A DNA stretch of 64,000 bases from Chamaecyparis obtusa (GCA_027943335.1 BSBK01007026.1:426501-490500), one strand, 5' to 3'. Positions 1 to 11,220 are shown, counted from the stretch's first letter. The notes: generated by a model from the sequence alone, not told the origin. Numbers and translations are program-made.

Positions 1-1
1 A

Positions 2-988
2 GAAATTGAAAATGGTTTGTTGATTGTAGTAATTTTTGTTGATGATATTATCTTTGGAGGAGAAGATGAAGCCAGTGATAAATTTGTAGATGAAATGAAG
101 ACTGAATTTGAAATGAGTATGATTGGTGAGATGAAATACTTTTTAGGATTGCAAATAACACAGAACAGTGATGGTATCTTTGTAAGTCAGAAAAAGTACT
201 TGAATGATTTATTGAAGAGATTTGGAATGGAGAACTGTAAGCCTGTTGGAACACCTATGGTAAGTGGACATAAGTTATCTAGCACAGATGAGACTCTTGC
301 AGTGGAACAAAAGTATAGATCTATGATTGGAGGATTGCGATATTTGACTCATACAAGACCTGATATAGCACATTTAGTTGGAATTGTATCAAGATTTCAA
401 GTTGAACCTCGAGAATCACATTATGCAGTAGTAAAGAGAATACTGAGGTACTTAAGAGGCACACTTGAGTATGGATTATGGCATGAAAAATCTGATGATT
501 TTACCCTATGTGCATATACAGATGTTGATTGGGGAGGTAGTGTTGATGATAAAAAGAGCACCAGTGGTGGAGCATTTTTTCTTGGAGGGAGATTAGTTTC
601 TTGGCTAAGCAAGAAGTAGAATTGTAGTTCACAAAGCACAGCAGAAGTAGAATATGTAGCAGCAGCAAACAATTGTAACCAGATAATTTGGATGAAGTAA
701 ATTCTGAAGGATATTGGAGTAAAATTTGTTGAACCTGTTGTTATACATTGTGATAACACCAGCACAATTAGTATGTCTAAGAACCATGTGTTACATTCTA
801 AGACAAAGCATATAGAGATAAAGTATCATGTAGTGAGAGAGAAAGTAGCAGAGAAAGAAGTTAGACTTGAGTACATAAGCACAAAGGAGCAGATTATAGA
901 CATATTTACAAAACCTTTTCCTAAGGATACATTTGAGTATCTGAGAGGTATGCTTGGGGTTATGCCCCAACCTACTTTTGAGAAATGA
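2..988 (+). pseudogene. Copia pol 3' end: reverse transcriptase tail and RNase H
   Basis: Reading frame open from base 2, entering from outside the window. It encodes the Ty1/copia reverse-transcriptase catalytic stretch (FVDDIIFGG, about residues 12-20) and the connection (KYFLGLQI, RPDIAHL), then RNase H with DVDWGGS, KKSTSGG, the degenerate AEVEYVAAA, CDNTSTISMSKN, HSKTKHIEI and the conserved pol ending DIFTKPF. Two in-frame stops (TAG 617-619, TAA 698-700) break it; both fit C-to-T change of a Gln codon, inferred from the family consensus around SKKQ and WMxQ. The frame is otherwise intact to its natural end at 986-988. In life this domain copies element RNA and removes the RNA strand inside virus-like particles. 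A PPT and LTR follow, so the element is on the plus strand. Gag, protease and integrase lie outside the window. Confidence 0.93.
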
Positions 989-1373
989 TGCAGATTGTTG
1001 CATCTGTCCAGTGGTATATGAGGCCCTATTTTTCTTCTAGACTAGATGTTGGTACTTCCTCTATGGGGGAGTATCTGTATCTGAGCTGATTCATAAGGAC
1101 TCTAGTGAATGTATTTTCTGAACAGTGTCTTTTGACATTGAAGTTGTTGTTGACATAATGATGAAATTTATATCATTGATGTCAATGGGGGAGAAGTGTA
1201 CATGAAAAACCATTTATACCATCTGTTGGAGAGAACTGAATAGGAAAACAAAGAAATATTTGATTGATGAAGAAGATTTGAAGCATTTTCAGTACAGCAG
1301 TGTTGCAGTGATTGGATTTATGGAACTTGGATATTTTTTCATCTATGTTGCCATCAATGCCAATGGGGGAGAT
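989..1373 (+). other. Copia 3' noncoding segment with polypurine tract
   Basis: Noncoding stretch between the pol stop and the 3' LTR. The motif ATGGGGGAG or a close variant occurs near 1063, 1183 and 1362; the last one abuts the LTR and is the likely plus-strand primer (PPT). The others look like duplicated or auxiliary PPTs. Confidence 0.75.
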
Positions 1374-2570
1374 TGTTAGGAATGAATGTTGAATATATCT
1401 TATGGGGGAGTATTATCATCCATTCTGTAGCAGTTGTTGTTTCATTCATGACTATGATTGTCATTGATGTCAACACAGTGATCTACTGGAGATTAGCAGA
1501 GAAGTAGACAGTGTTTGAGTTAGCGCACTTGGGATATTGAAGATAAAGCTATGTGTATTTGAGGACTTATTCTATGATGTGTTATTAGATCATGGTTAAG
1601 AGTGTAGAAAGTAATTCATATATTCTTGGAAGTTATGAGGAAATCAGTGGAAGCAGTATTCAAGCAGTGTTCCTGAGTAGCGGTTTGTGGAAATCGGATG
1701 ATATCTCCTAATCGGGATGGAATCTGGTTATGTGTAGTTAGAGAGAAATTGGAGACATGTTGATAGTGATGTGGTTGATAGCGCAAGATCTAAGGTCACA
1801 TGAGTGAAGAATTATATTGATTGGAAGCTGACAGTTTTGTGTAATTTTGATGTAACGTGTGGAAACTTTTATTTTGTAATGTGTATGTTGACTCATTGGT
1901 AATTACTTGAGTGTGGTATAAAGGAAGGAATGTATTCCTTGTTTTAATGTGTAATGTAGTAATGGGAATGTGATGAATGTAAGTGTATTGTGAAAGAGAA
2001 ATTGTTGAAAGAGGATATGCGAAGTACTAAGATCTGGTATTGAGATCTGAAGAAGGAGTTGGTGCGGTTTGGCACAGTCAGAGGAGTATTGAATTGTTGA
2101 GGTCATTAATCTTTTGGTATTATTCTATTGATTAATACAAGATCAGTTGGATAGTGAGTTCGGTGATCTTACCCTAAATCTGTTTGGGTAATGGGTCCTT
2201 CTATCTTCCATAACTCCTAACAAAGTTAGAATCTTTTAATAGGGATTCAAAATCTCCTAACAGGGATTCATATGTACTGAATGTATTTCATAAGACTCCT
2301 AATAGAGTCCATCCTTTCACAAGGAATATTCATATTAGTGCATCTTTTGTGGGACTCATTCCCATTGGGGTTTACTCTTTGATCAAGAGGTTCCCTAGTC
2401 AACATATCTTGTGTCATTGTGTTATTGTTCATGTATATCTTTCTATGGTTGCTAGTTACATTACTTACATGGTTAAAATCTATTAAAGTTGATAAAAAGT
2501 CATATTTATCTGATAACTGATTCACCCCCCCCCCCCTCTCAATTATCTTGGTGGACATTACTTTCTAACA
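1374..2570 (+). repeat. 3' LTR of Copia element (1197 bp)
   Basis: Begins TGTTAG directly after the PPT and ends CTAACA, a perfect 6-bp short inverted terminus. A run of 12 C followed by TCTC lies about 30 bases before the right end, a feature shared with the other Copia LTRs in this window. The next base (2571) is inside a hAT transposase reading frame, so the right boundary is also fixed by the interrupted host sequence. The 5' LTR is outside the window, so the target duplication (predicted ATAGA at 2571-2575) cannot be confirmed. Confidence 0.85.
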
Positions 2571-3404
2571 ATAGATAGGACCAAGCAGGTCATTAGATCC
2601 ATATATGCAAGAGTTGAGGATAAGTATGGCCCCATTTGGGAGATACTTGATAGGATATGGAAAAACCAGCTTCACAGACCCATCCATGCAACAACTTATT
2701 TCTTTAATCCAACATTTCATTTCTGCAATGAATTCAAGGTGGATGAGGAGGTTCTTAGTGGCCTATATACAATGCTACAAAAGATGTCTAGTGACGGGAG
2801 TGGGACAACTATAGTGCACGATATAGATGCATATAATAATGAACAAGGGGTGATTTGTGCAAGCAAGATGTGTGAAGACTCTCAGACAACATTTTAGCCG
2901 GGTTGAAATATATGTTAAACTTAATATTCTTAAGTTTAAGTTAATGGCTTATGCATATTGATTTTATAATCTAGCCTTAAAGTTGGAAATGATACTAATT
3001 TATTTATTTTTTTCCTTATTGCAAATAGATGGTGGAAAATGTTTGGGGCTACAACCCCAAACCTTCAACAATTTTCTATTTGTATTTTGAGTCAGCCATG
3101 TAGTGCTTATGGATGTGAGAGAAATTGGTCCATGTTCGAGAACATCCACTCAAAGAGGCGTAATAGATTGTCTGTGGAGAGGTTGAATGATCTTGTCTTT
3201 GTTCATTAAAACCTCCGTCTTAGGACCAGGCAGATTTTGGACACTAACTCCTCTCTGATCACTCTAGTGGAGATGGATCGATAGTCTGAGTGGATCATTG
3301 ACTCTACCAATCCTATATTCACTAAGGAGGACCATGAGTGGGTTGACCAGGCAGATGAAGAGGTTGAGGTTGTGGCTATGGTAGAGGAAGAGGATAGAGC
3401 ATGA
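2571..3404 (+). pseudogene. hAT-family transposase, C-terminal relic
   Basis: Frame 3 is open at 2571-2897 and reads RTKQVIRSIYARVEDKYG, HRPIHATTYFFNPTFHF and VLSGLYTMLQKM, the conserved region before the hAT dimerisation domain. After a gap with an intron-like AG acceptor (ends 3028), the same frame resumes at 3030 with WWKMFGATTPNLQ, ILSQPCSAYGCERNWSMFE and RNRLSVERLNDLVFVH, the classic hATC dimerisation motif. In-frame stops at 2895-2897 (possibly intronic), 3207-3209 and 3282-3284 show it is dead. An acidic tail ends at 3402-3404. hAT transposases cut and paste DNA elements with 8-bp target duplications. The N-terminal zinc finger and first catalytic residues are absent because a Copia element sits immediately upstream, apparently inserted into this gene. 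Confidence 0.88.
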
Positions 3405-4606
3405 TCTGATAGAGGCACAGTTGATGTTGATCATTGTGGACCCTTAAAGGAGGATATTATGGCTACTCAATCATCTAGGACCTATCTTGTACACGCCTTT
3501 GTAGGAGGTGGACGGACTACTCTAAGGCTAAGGTTGAGCTAGAGCCTGGGCCATAGACTTGTTTTTGTTTACACATATGTTTGGGAATATTTGATGTCAT
3601 GGATTTCATGGAGTTATATACCTTTGACAATATTTATAATTATATATATCTATGTTTTCTATTTCCTTGACTACAATTTATTTTTGTAGTTGTACTTATG
3701 TGATTGATCAGGATGTATGTTTCATTGTTTAATAGTTTATGAAATTATGCATGTGATCAAATTAGCTTGAATTGATGATGGTATAGTTTCTTTAAGCTTC
3801 ATTCAATAATGGGTGCATGAAACAAGTTTTAAATCATTAAAAATCTCTAAATTTCAAGGGGTTTTTCATTTTTCCAATTCGTTGTTGAGTCATAGCCGAG
3901 TCACGAGTCAAGTCATCCTTGTCAAATCTGAGCCGAGTCCAAGTCTGGGAACTATGCTTCAAAAGGTTCCAATAATATCCCACACACAAATCCATATTTA
4001 TAATATCTTCCTTAAAGTTGCTATTATCCAACACACTCATTCATAACACTACCTCAAAATCTTATCTGTTTTAGTTACAATATTTAAATCTCCTTTCATA
4101 AAGGTATTCTACAAAGTATTTCAATATAACTATTAACTCCCTTACATTAATAAAATCACATTGCATGGTATTTCTTTTCACTTAGAGTAAAGGGTTTAAA
4201 ACAGTAACATTTCTCTAAAATACAAATATGAGGTAGCATCATAATGGGATTAGGTTCACTATGCTTTCCAATTTAACATTTTTCCTTTCAACGTCAGCAC
4301 TTCCATAGACTAATGTTCCCCCTGAAGAGATAATTTTAGTTTCAAGTTTCAACTAATTATAGGAGCAGTCAAACCACCTTATACCTCTTTAGACAGACAT
4401 GATGGTTCTTGTATCCTACAGAGATCATTGTCTTTCACTGGCCCTTTTTATATGTTTACTGCATTCATCTCTCCTGTCAATCCAAATCACAATTATGATG
4501 AAATAAAATGGTGATCATTAGACATGACAAGACAAATGAACACTCTTTTTAATATTTTACATTATTATTTTAAATAGTCACTCGAAAACAAGTTCGTCCT
4601 CATTTA
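3405..4606. other. Noncoding flank of the hAT relic
   Basis: No credible coding. At 3885-3945 the short motif GAGTC recurs five times (as CCGAGTC, ACGAGTC and variants) and is followed by GGGAACTATGC. Short repeated motifs of this kind are typical of hAT subterminal regions, so the 3' end of the hAT element may lie near 3960. The remainder to 4606 is AT-rich with nothing recognised. Confidence 0.4.
3885..3958 (+). repeat. Subterminal GAGTC repeat cluster, possible hAT 3' end
   Basis: Five copies of GAGTC within about 60 bases, downstream of and in the same orientation as the hAT transposase relic. Transposases of this family bind short subterminal repeats. No clear terminal inverted repeat or 8-bp duplication was found, so the boundary is unproven. 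Confidence 0.4.
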
Positions 4607-4890
4607 TGAAAAGAACTATGATACAAAGGAGAAATAAAATGAGCTTTAAGACATTCAAGCTTAATCCATTAATTTATAGAGAAATACATATTAAATGTTA
4701 AGTTTATTGTAGCTACTATTAATGGTGGATAGGTGAGAGAGCAAGTAAGAATAACATGGGACGCTAAAGGTGGTTGGGTTGGTGCACGGTTGGTTTGTGA
4801 CGATAGAAGTTAATGTTGAGTCCTCTTGGTCTATGTTGATGGACCTTTCTACATTCTATGTAGATAATTATAAATTTATGTCTTCCAGAA
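4607..4890 (-). repeat. 3' LTR of TRIM-like element A
   Basis: Matches 6481-6782 throughout, including a conserved core reading GCTAAAGGTGGTTGGGTTGG. Read on plus it begins TGAAAAG; the polypurine-tract complement abuts its right end. Confidence 0.75.
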
Positions 4891-6467
4891 TCCCCCTATA
4901 AATTAATTATCTAATTGTTTCATATATCCCCCCATAATATAGATAAGATGGGTCCTGGATTGAAGCCTTCTTAAGTACCCATTTACAACACTTACAAGTT
5001 TTGTCTTTGATACTACTTCCCCTCATCATAATAAATTTGATTTTTTACAACTTACCCCTAACTAGTACAATTTTGAAGTGGTTTAGATTACACAAAACTC
5101 TACACTAAAGTATTTTTGGCTAACCACAAACCTCACATACAAGTGGTTTTGGCTGAGTGAAAACCTCTCAACAAGTGATTTTGGATTACCATGAACCAAG
5201 CACACAAGTGGTTTTGGATAACCACAAACTATCATGATGGGGAAACTATCATCACTTTGGGGCATCAAAATTGATTATTGAGTCTATATAAAAGTATTCC
5301 ATCTACCTAGATACATGGGTTCTCAATTGTTGTACTCACTAGTTGTATAGGAGTCCTTTTTAGGTACATGATTCATCAATATGTTAAACAAAAAAACTCT
5401 ATGGTGCCAAGTACAATTGATCATGCACCCCAAGTACAATAACACAGGTACAATGTGTACTTTGGTTTTTTCTTTTTAACAAAGGTGACTGCTGGCACTC
5501 AAACATTTTCCAAAAATACATATTCCCATTTATAACAAAAAAGTTTGTTGACTTCACTAATAGATTTTTCCTTGCAAATGCCCACAATCCTCATGATTTG
5601 CAATAGATTGGCCTCTTATTAGTAACCACCAAATACTATCAATGACTTCACAAAGTCAAAACAACAATTTCTTGAGGGGTATCTTTGAACTCTTAATAAC
5701 CTTCTTCACCTCACCATCAGCACGCTCTTCACCAACTAGGAGCACAAGCCATCATTTCTTAGTGGCTTCTTGAGTTATCAAACAAACCATTTTGCAACAC
5801 GCATAACATGGATTGGAATTAATCGACCTCCTTTAGTTGATAACATTTAATTTTTGGAAACACCTCTCTTCTTTCATTAACACACTCTTTGACCAACCTA
5901 TGACAAACAATCCTGGGGTACACAACATTTGCACCTTCCTCACACTCTTTCTCTTAGCTACTATCTTTTTAGTTTAATTGCACAAACAACAAATTTGGTA
6001 GATCGAAAGACCCATACACAACTGAGAACTCCAATAAGACCAAATAGCTCCAAAACACAAGAAGAGAGCTGGGTATTTTTAGAATAGGTGAACATAAGCC
6101 AAAATACCATCAAAATGCCCCATACTTAAAATTCTCCTTTCAACTCTAGCAACATTTTTCTCCAATCAAATTTTATTACACAACTTCCTTATGGATGGGT
6201 GGACTTCAAAAAAATTGCATTCATTTGATCCAACTTCAAATTGTCAATATGTCCTCTTGACCATATTACAATTATCTCTCACAGCCACAACCTTCTCTTA
6301 CATGACTTTGGCCTCAAATCTCATTGGATCACTTGTGATCACTTATGCCCAGAAAACATGATCACTTTGCATAGTATTACTAACAATCTTCTTTATAATG
6401 ATCCTCCTTGAAAAACAAGATCCACTCTCCTAGATTTTATTGCTTCCCAGACAAATGATAAACCTCA

Positions 6468-6480
6468 GGCTCTAATACCA
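6468..6480 (-). promoter_or_regulatory. Primer-binding site of TRIM-like element A
   Basis: The minus strand reads TGGTATTAGAGCC immediately beside the LTR edge. This matches the initiator-Met tRNA 3' complement (TGGTATCAGAGC) with one change, the usual Copia primer. Confidence 0.75.
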
Positions 6481-6782
6481 TGAAAGGAACCATGATACTA
6501 AGAAGAAACCCATAAAATGATCTCTAAGGAATTTAAGCTCAATCCATTAATTAATAGAGCTATACATATTAAATGCAATGTTTACTGTAGCACAGAGTTA
6601 GATATAGTATTGATGATGGACATTTGAGAGAGCATAGCAAGAATAATGTGAGAGGCTAAAGGTGGTTGGGTTGGTGCATGGTCATTTGGTGATGGAAGAA
6701 GTTAATGTAGAGTCCTCTTAATCTGTGCCAACAAAGCTTTCTACTTCATGTGTGGTTAATAATTAATTTATATCTTCTAACA
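6481..6782 (-). repeat. 5' LTR of TRIM-like element A
   Basis: 302-bp partner of 4607-4890; TG...CA ends (TGAAAGG to CTAACA on plus). Confidence 0.75.
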
Positions 6783-7375
6783 TTACTCTCCAACTATAAA
6801 TTTTTCAACACAGTCCACTTATCATCACTCTAAATGATATTATCATAGTCCTCCTCTCCTCCCATAAAATTAATTTTTTTCACCAATTTAATGAAGCCAT
6901 CACTGTAGTGGCCTATTTCTACACAATCTTTGATGCAACCTACAATTCTGAACATATAGGAGTCGGAATGAGTAGCCTATGTCATAAGGTTTAGGGCCTA
7001 AAATTCATCTTCAAAGAACAACTATTGTTCTAGTTTTACTTTCCAATAAACCATATGGACACACCCAATCAATCAAAGAGAACAATTCAAATTTACTCAT
7101 GTAATCAAGAAACCATTTGGAGTTAGCCAAGAAGTAAATGAACTACTCAAATCCATTCTAGTGCTAATCTAATTGCATTTCAAACCCATATAACCCTGCA
7201 AGCTCTATTAAAAGCCAATATATCATCATTAGATCTATGACAACCTCTTACATCCATGCCCGCTAGTTGTTTTGTTTTATATACACCAAATGTTATTCCT
7301 GACATATTATAACTTATAACTATTTAAGGATACCAAAAATATCCATGTTGGAGGCTTAAACACTTCACGACCTAA
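6783..7375. other. Noncoding, nothing recognised
   Basis: AT-rich sequence without coding signal or clear repeat. Its first 25 bases faintly resemble the sequence just inside the other LTR of the neighbouring element, too weakly to interpret. Confidence 0.5.
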
Positions 7376-7645
7376 AGAGATAAAAATAAAATATGTAAGA
7401 ATGTGTGTGCAATGTCATGCATTTTGCACTGAAGTGGGAAAGGAAAGGAAATTATCATTAATAGTCCATGATATCTATCATTTGGTTCTGGGTCTACATA
7501 TGGTGATAGTAATATGGGACTACCTTGTACTCCTCGTGGGAGGAACCTAACTATGCTATAAATGAATCGTACATACCCTACCCCCTGTGAGATTTGAACT
7601 TGTGACCTCTCTTTCAAGAGCACAAGTTCTCCACAACTAGGATAA
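7376..7645 (-). mobile_element. tRNA-derived SINE-like sequence
   Basis: Read on the minus strand from 7645, the segment opens with a tRNA-like head: TAGTTGTGGAGAACTTGTG, then AAGAGAGGTC, then a pol III B-box-like GTTCAAATCTC. A tRNA-unrelated body of about 200 bases follows. This order (A-box-like, B box, unrelated body) is that of plant tRNA-derived SINEs. No poly(A) tail or target duplication was resolved, so the left end is uncertain. A decayed tRNA pseudogene is the alternative. Confidence 0.5.
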
Positions 7646-8121
7646 AAATACTAGTTTAATAGACTCTTAATTCTAAGCCATAGTTACAAAAACTCGCCAA
7701 ATACTTGCAAAACTCAAGAATATCTATGAGCTATATTGCCTAGCAAATTACTAACTAATAGGTTTTTGTAAAACCTGCAATGATTTTTACATGAAACATG
7801 ACAATTCAACGAACGAAAATTATGATTTTTGTGTTAATAACTCATCTGAATTGATATAATTATGTAAATTCTTTTATTGGGACTTTACTTAAATTACCCT
7901 AAAAGTCCCAACTAGGATTGGGGTTGTGCTTGGGAATGTGAATTTAACTTAGTCTCTTGACTTAGAACATGTGGTCAGATTAGTTATGAAAGATAAACAT
8001 ATAATCAAGTTACAAATTATAATAATCAAATAGTCAATGTGGAATTCCTTTGAGACTTTATTTAATGTCTCCTCCATGTTATGAAGACCATGGGAGATCA
8101 TAAAAGGTGCCTTGAACCTAT
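7646..8121. other. Noncoding, nothing recognised
   Basis: AT-rich interval between the SINE-like piece and a tandem repeat; no coding, no repeat partner seen in this window. Confidence 0.5.
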
Positions 8122-8313
8122 CCATCAAGTTTAGGGGCACAAAAGTACATCCATCATCTCACTCCTAAAGGATACATAAATGTATCTACCATATCTGCCT
8201 CAATTGGGCATGGAAGTATATATTCCATATCAGCTTCTTAAGTGGCATAAAAAAATATCCACCATATCGATGTCAATTGGGCACAAAATTATATGCACCA
8301 TATCAGCCTCCTT
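8122..8313 (+). repeat. 36-38 bp tandem repeat, about 5.5 copies
   Basis: Units start at 8122, 8151, 8189, 8225, 8262 and 8298 (lengths 29, 38, 36, 37, 36 and a partial). Each starts CCATAT or CCATCA and carries a GGGCA or GGCA core followed by an A-rich stretch and TATAT. It lies just outside the left end of nested element W. Confidence 0.75.
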
Positions 8314-8401
8314 CTAAAATTTAATGAACCACTCAACTACTTTCTCTCCTTATATTCTCACACCTCCCCTTCATAACAGAATGATAGATTGGATGAAGCT
8401 T

Positions 8402-8406
8402 CTAAG
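8402..8406. repeat. Target-site duplication of element W, left
   Basis: CTAAG directly before the TG of the left LTR; an identical CTAAG follows the right LTR at 28994-28998, over 20 kb away. Confidence 0.85.
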
Positions 8407-10041
8407 TGTTTAACACACTCTAAATACTAGGAGGGGGGTGAATCAGCATAAACCAAAATCACACTTGAGTAAACGACTAACTTCAATATTCACCACATAA
8501 AATATTAAGTAAATAATAAAAACAAAACCAACAAAACATGAACACCAATATTTTATACGTGGAAAACCCAAACTAGGAAAAACCACGGTGATCACTTGTC
8601 CATAAAAATAATTCATTGATCTATATATTTTGATTACAAAGATGATAGGAGCTCACTACTCTGAACTTTCAACCAAAGGCTCACTATCGATACAACAATG
8701 AACATAGATAGTCCAGCTCACTGCTTCGGACTTACAAATAGAGGCTCATTGCCAAAGTACTGCAAAGAACTTATGAACCTAAGACACATTGATCTAGGGA
8801 CAAGATACATACAACTCTTCACAATAGATGAAAGAGAAATTCTCCTAATAATTTAGCTGATCCGCACAACATTTTCAATCTTAGCAACACATTATTACTA
8901 CATTTTCTTTTATGTTACTATCACAAAATAGTAGCCTCATAAATCTAACGTTGCTCTTCTACAAATAGATCTTCACTTATTCACCCACTACACACACTCT
9001 TAACTTTTTTCCAAAGAACAAGTCGTACTTATATACAAGATATATCATTGGAGATTACAAAAAGGGTGGTCATGGCAAAAGCATATTACAATTAAGTTAC
9101 AATTTGTTCATATGAATGACAAATTATAATAAGGCCCCATGCCAGAAGCATCTAGACCAAGACATAGAATGGACCCAACTGAATAAGTGATAAACATTAA
9201 ATACATAAGTCACACATAGGATGAACCCATTTGGATAAAAGATAGACGTTAAATGCAATATCCGGACCAAAGCATGAATAATGATCCACTCCAAAAGAGA
9301 GAGGGGCTATGAACATGTTACACATATCCCAATCTCATATTTGCAATTACTTGAACAACTTCCATAGACATCTTAAACATGTAGAAACACACTAATCATA
9401 GAACCACCTAACTTTCTAGCTATACCCAGACCTCCACACGTCATGGTGAGATCCACATGCCACATTAGGAACAATATCACTTGCTAACAGTCCACATTAG
9501 AAGCCATCACAATACATTTTTGGACCAAGCCATAAACTGAACATAACTGCATCACTAGATACTAATGTTTCTAGAACACTAGAAACAATTTCTAAAACAC
9601 CATAAAATACCACAACCAAGACCAAAACTTGAATACAATACAAAAAACATTTGCATATTTTTAGCCTTGATATCTAGAGTAAAAACCTTCTCGAAAACAC
9701 AATTGAATAACTATCATCTTCAATTGCATAACTCTATTACTGAATTACTGATAGTCGGATGGAACAATAGGCTTATGAACCTAAGAAAATAACTCTAAAG
9801 CACTAACAAACATCATTCTCACAATATCTAGGACACATACTTGTCTTCCACTGTTCTGAATACATTACTCATGTTCCACTTCATTGTAGCACTAAATACA
9901 TACATGTCTTCAATTGTTTTATAGGTTCATAAGCACTAACATGTTCAGCACACAACCTTACTTCTTTTTGGACCAATGGATATACCTGAACATGTTCAAA
10001 ACACAACATTAATTCTCTCTAGTCCAATGGATATATCTCAA
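8407..10041 (-). repeat. 3' LTR of Copia element W
   Basis: Aligns with 11493-11617 plus 27403-28993. Starts TGTTTAAC and shares the GGGGGGTGAATCA box near the edge. The inner end is altered: two copies of a motif like CCAATGGATATA about 50 bases apart (near 9973 and 10024) replace the last stretch present in the partner LTR. Confidence 0.8.
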
Positions 10042-10042
10042 C

Positions 10043-10064
10043 TTCATCTCCCCATCTTCCATTG
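10043..10064 (-). promoter_or_regulatory. Polypurine tract of element W
   Basis: The minus strand reads GGAAGATGGGGAGATGAAG next to the 3' LTR, the expected position and composition for plus-strand priming. Confidence 0.65.
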
Positions 10065-10492
10065 CATTGAGTTATAAAATATAGATTCTCACATTTATCT
10101 TCATATAATAGATATTCTCAATAGTTCTAAAACATTTAGCAACCCTTTTACTAGTCTTTTTTTTCATAACACAGCCATCACTTTTGAACATAACTTCATC
10201 TCCTTTCTTACACATTTGACTAAACACTTAAAAAATTATGTTTTAAATCCTCAACATAATAAATATTAATTATATGTTTACTGTCAATTGAAATGGTTCC
10301 AACACCTTTGATTTGTGCACTTCCTTCTCCTGCAAATATGATTGCTCCACCATCATATTCATCAAACTTGATAAATCTTCTCTTGTCTCTTGTCATATGA
10401 TTTGAACATCTAAGATCTATAATCCATGAACCTGCAACAAATTTAGCATGCAATGTGATCTCCTCTTTATTTTTTGAAATAACCAGAAACAA
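10065..10492 (-). pseudogene. Element W protease / GAG-pre-integrase relic
   Basis: Minus-strand frame with GSWIIDLRCSNHMTRDKRRF, then EYDGGAIIFAGEGSAQIKG, VGTISIDSKHI and YYVEDLKHNFLSV. This is the Copia protease and the linker to GAG-pre-integrase. The aspartic protease signature D-S/T-G is changed to D-L-R, so the enzyme would be dead. The frame ends at 10220; downstream sequence still resembles GAG-pre-integrase for about 100 bases before the polypurine tract. It lies 3' of the W gag relic. Most of pol was deleted. Confidence 0.85.
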
Positions 10493-10534
10493 AGATTCCT
10501 CAATTGTTTCATTAGCATCCTCATCTTCAAAAAA

Positions 10535-11220
10535 TTATTCTTCCATGGAACATAAGTGTTTTTTACCCTTTCCTTTAAAATTTATTCTCTTTTTGAAATC
10601 ACCTTTCTTTTTATTGTCTTTTCTATCATCATCTTTTGATTCACTATGATATTCCTTGTACTTGCAATTATTAGCAAAACGTCCTATCCTTCCACAATTA
10701 AAGAACTTATGAGGTAACTTACCTTTGTACCTACCAGTGCCTTGCTTGAATCTTCTTGAAAGATATGCTTCAACTTCCTCTGACATCTTGCATGTCACAG
10801 GTTCAACTTCTTCAACAACTCTGAATGCAATCTCTCTCTTTTCCCCTTTAACTTATGTAATCTCAAATGTAGGAAGTGAACCAATAAGTTGATCAATTGA
10901 ATACTAAATTAGATAATTTATCTCTCTTATTAAACATGACATTGGTTTGAACTCCTTCAGTAGGGTTAATAAGATTTTAAGAATAACATTTGTCTTCAAG
11001 ATGTCTACTAGCAGCTCTGATTTCAACAACATATGTGACTTTGTATATGTAGCTTTCAACATTCTCATCTTCTATCTTCCTTAAGACCTCATACTTATAT
11101 TTGAGATTCATTAGTCTTGCTTGTTTTATCTTTAAATCTCCTTCATACACCAAGACTTACCCCATATCTCTTTAGCACTTTTTAAACGCTTCACTTTCCC
11201 AAATTTTGTGTCACATAAAC
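10535..11220 (-). pseudogene. Element W gag relic with zinc knuckle
   Basis: Open part 10535-10798 (88 codons) reads EEVEAYLSRRFKQGTGRYKG and then FFNCGRIGRFANNC, a CCHC knuckle in which the first Cys is Phe and the His is Arg, so two of four zinc ligands are lost. A lysine-rich basic tail follows, typical of RNA-binding nucleocapsid. Farther upstream on the minus strand (to about 11220) stop-ridden pieces resemble the UBN2-type gag capsid region (DLKIKQARLMNLKYKYE, ENVESYIYKV). Gag would package element RNA in cytoplasmic particles. Confidence 0.75.

Larger units (their letters stand above)
4607..6782 (-). mobile_element. TRIM-like non-autonomous LTR element A
   Basis: A 2.2-kb unit bounded by two direct repeats of about 284 and 302 bp (4607-4890 and 6481-6782), alike along most of their length though clearly diverged. 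On the minus strand it has the order 5' LTR, primer-binding site (TGGTATTAGAGCC, complement of 6468-6480, one mismatch to the 3' end of initiator-Met tRNA), a 1.6-kb interior, a polypurine tract (complement of 4891-4897, TAGGGGGA) and 3' LTR. The interior has no recognisable gag or pol, so it must have depended on a Copia-type helper. No matching 5-bp target duplication was found (ATTTA left, TTACT right), suggesting age or rearrangement. Confidence 0.75.

Noticed and set aside
2605..2814. 69-codon open stretch beginning MQELRISMAPFG
   Set aside because: Out of frame with the clear hAT transposase reading at the same place.
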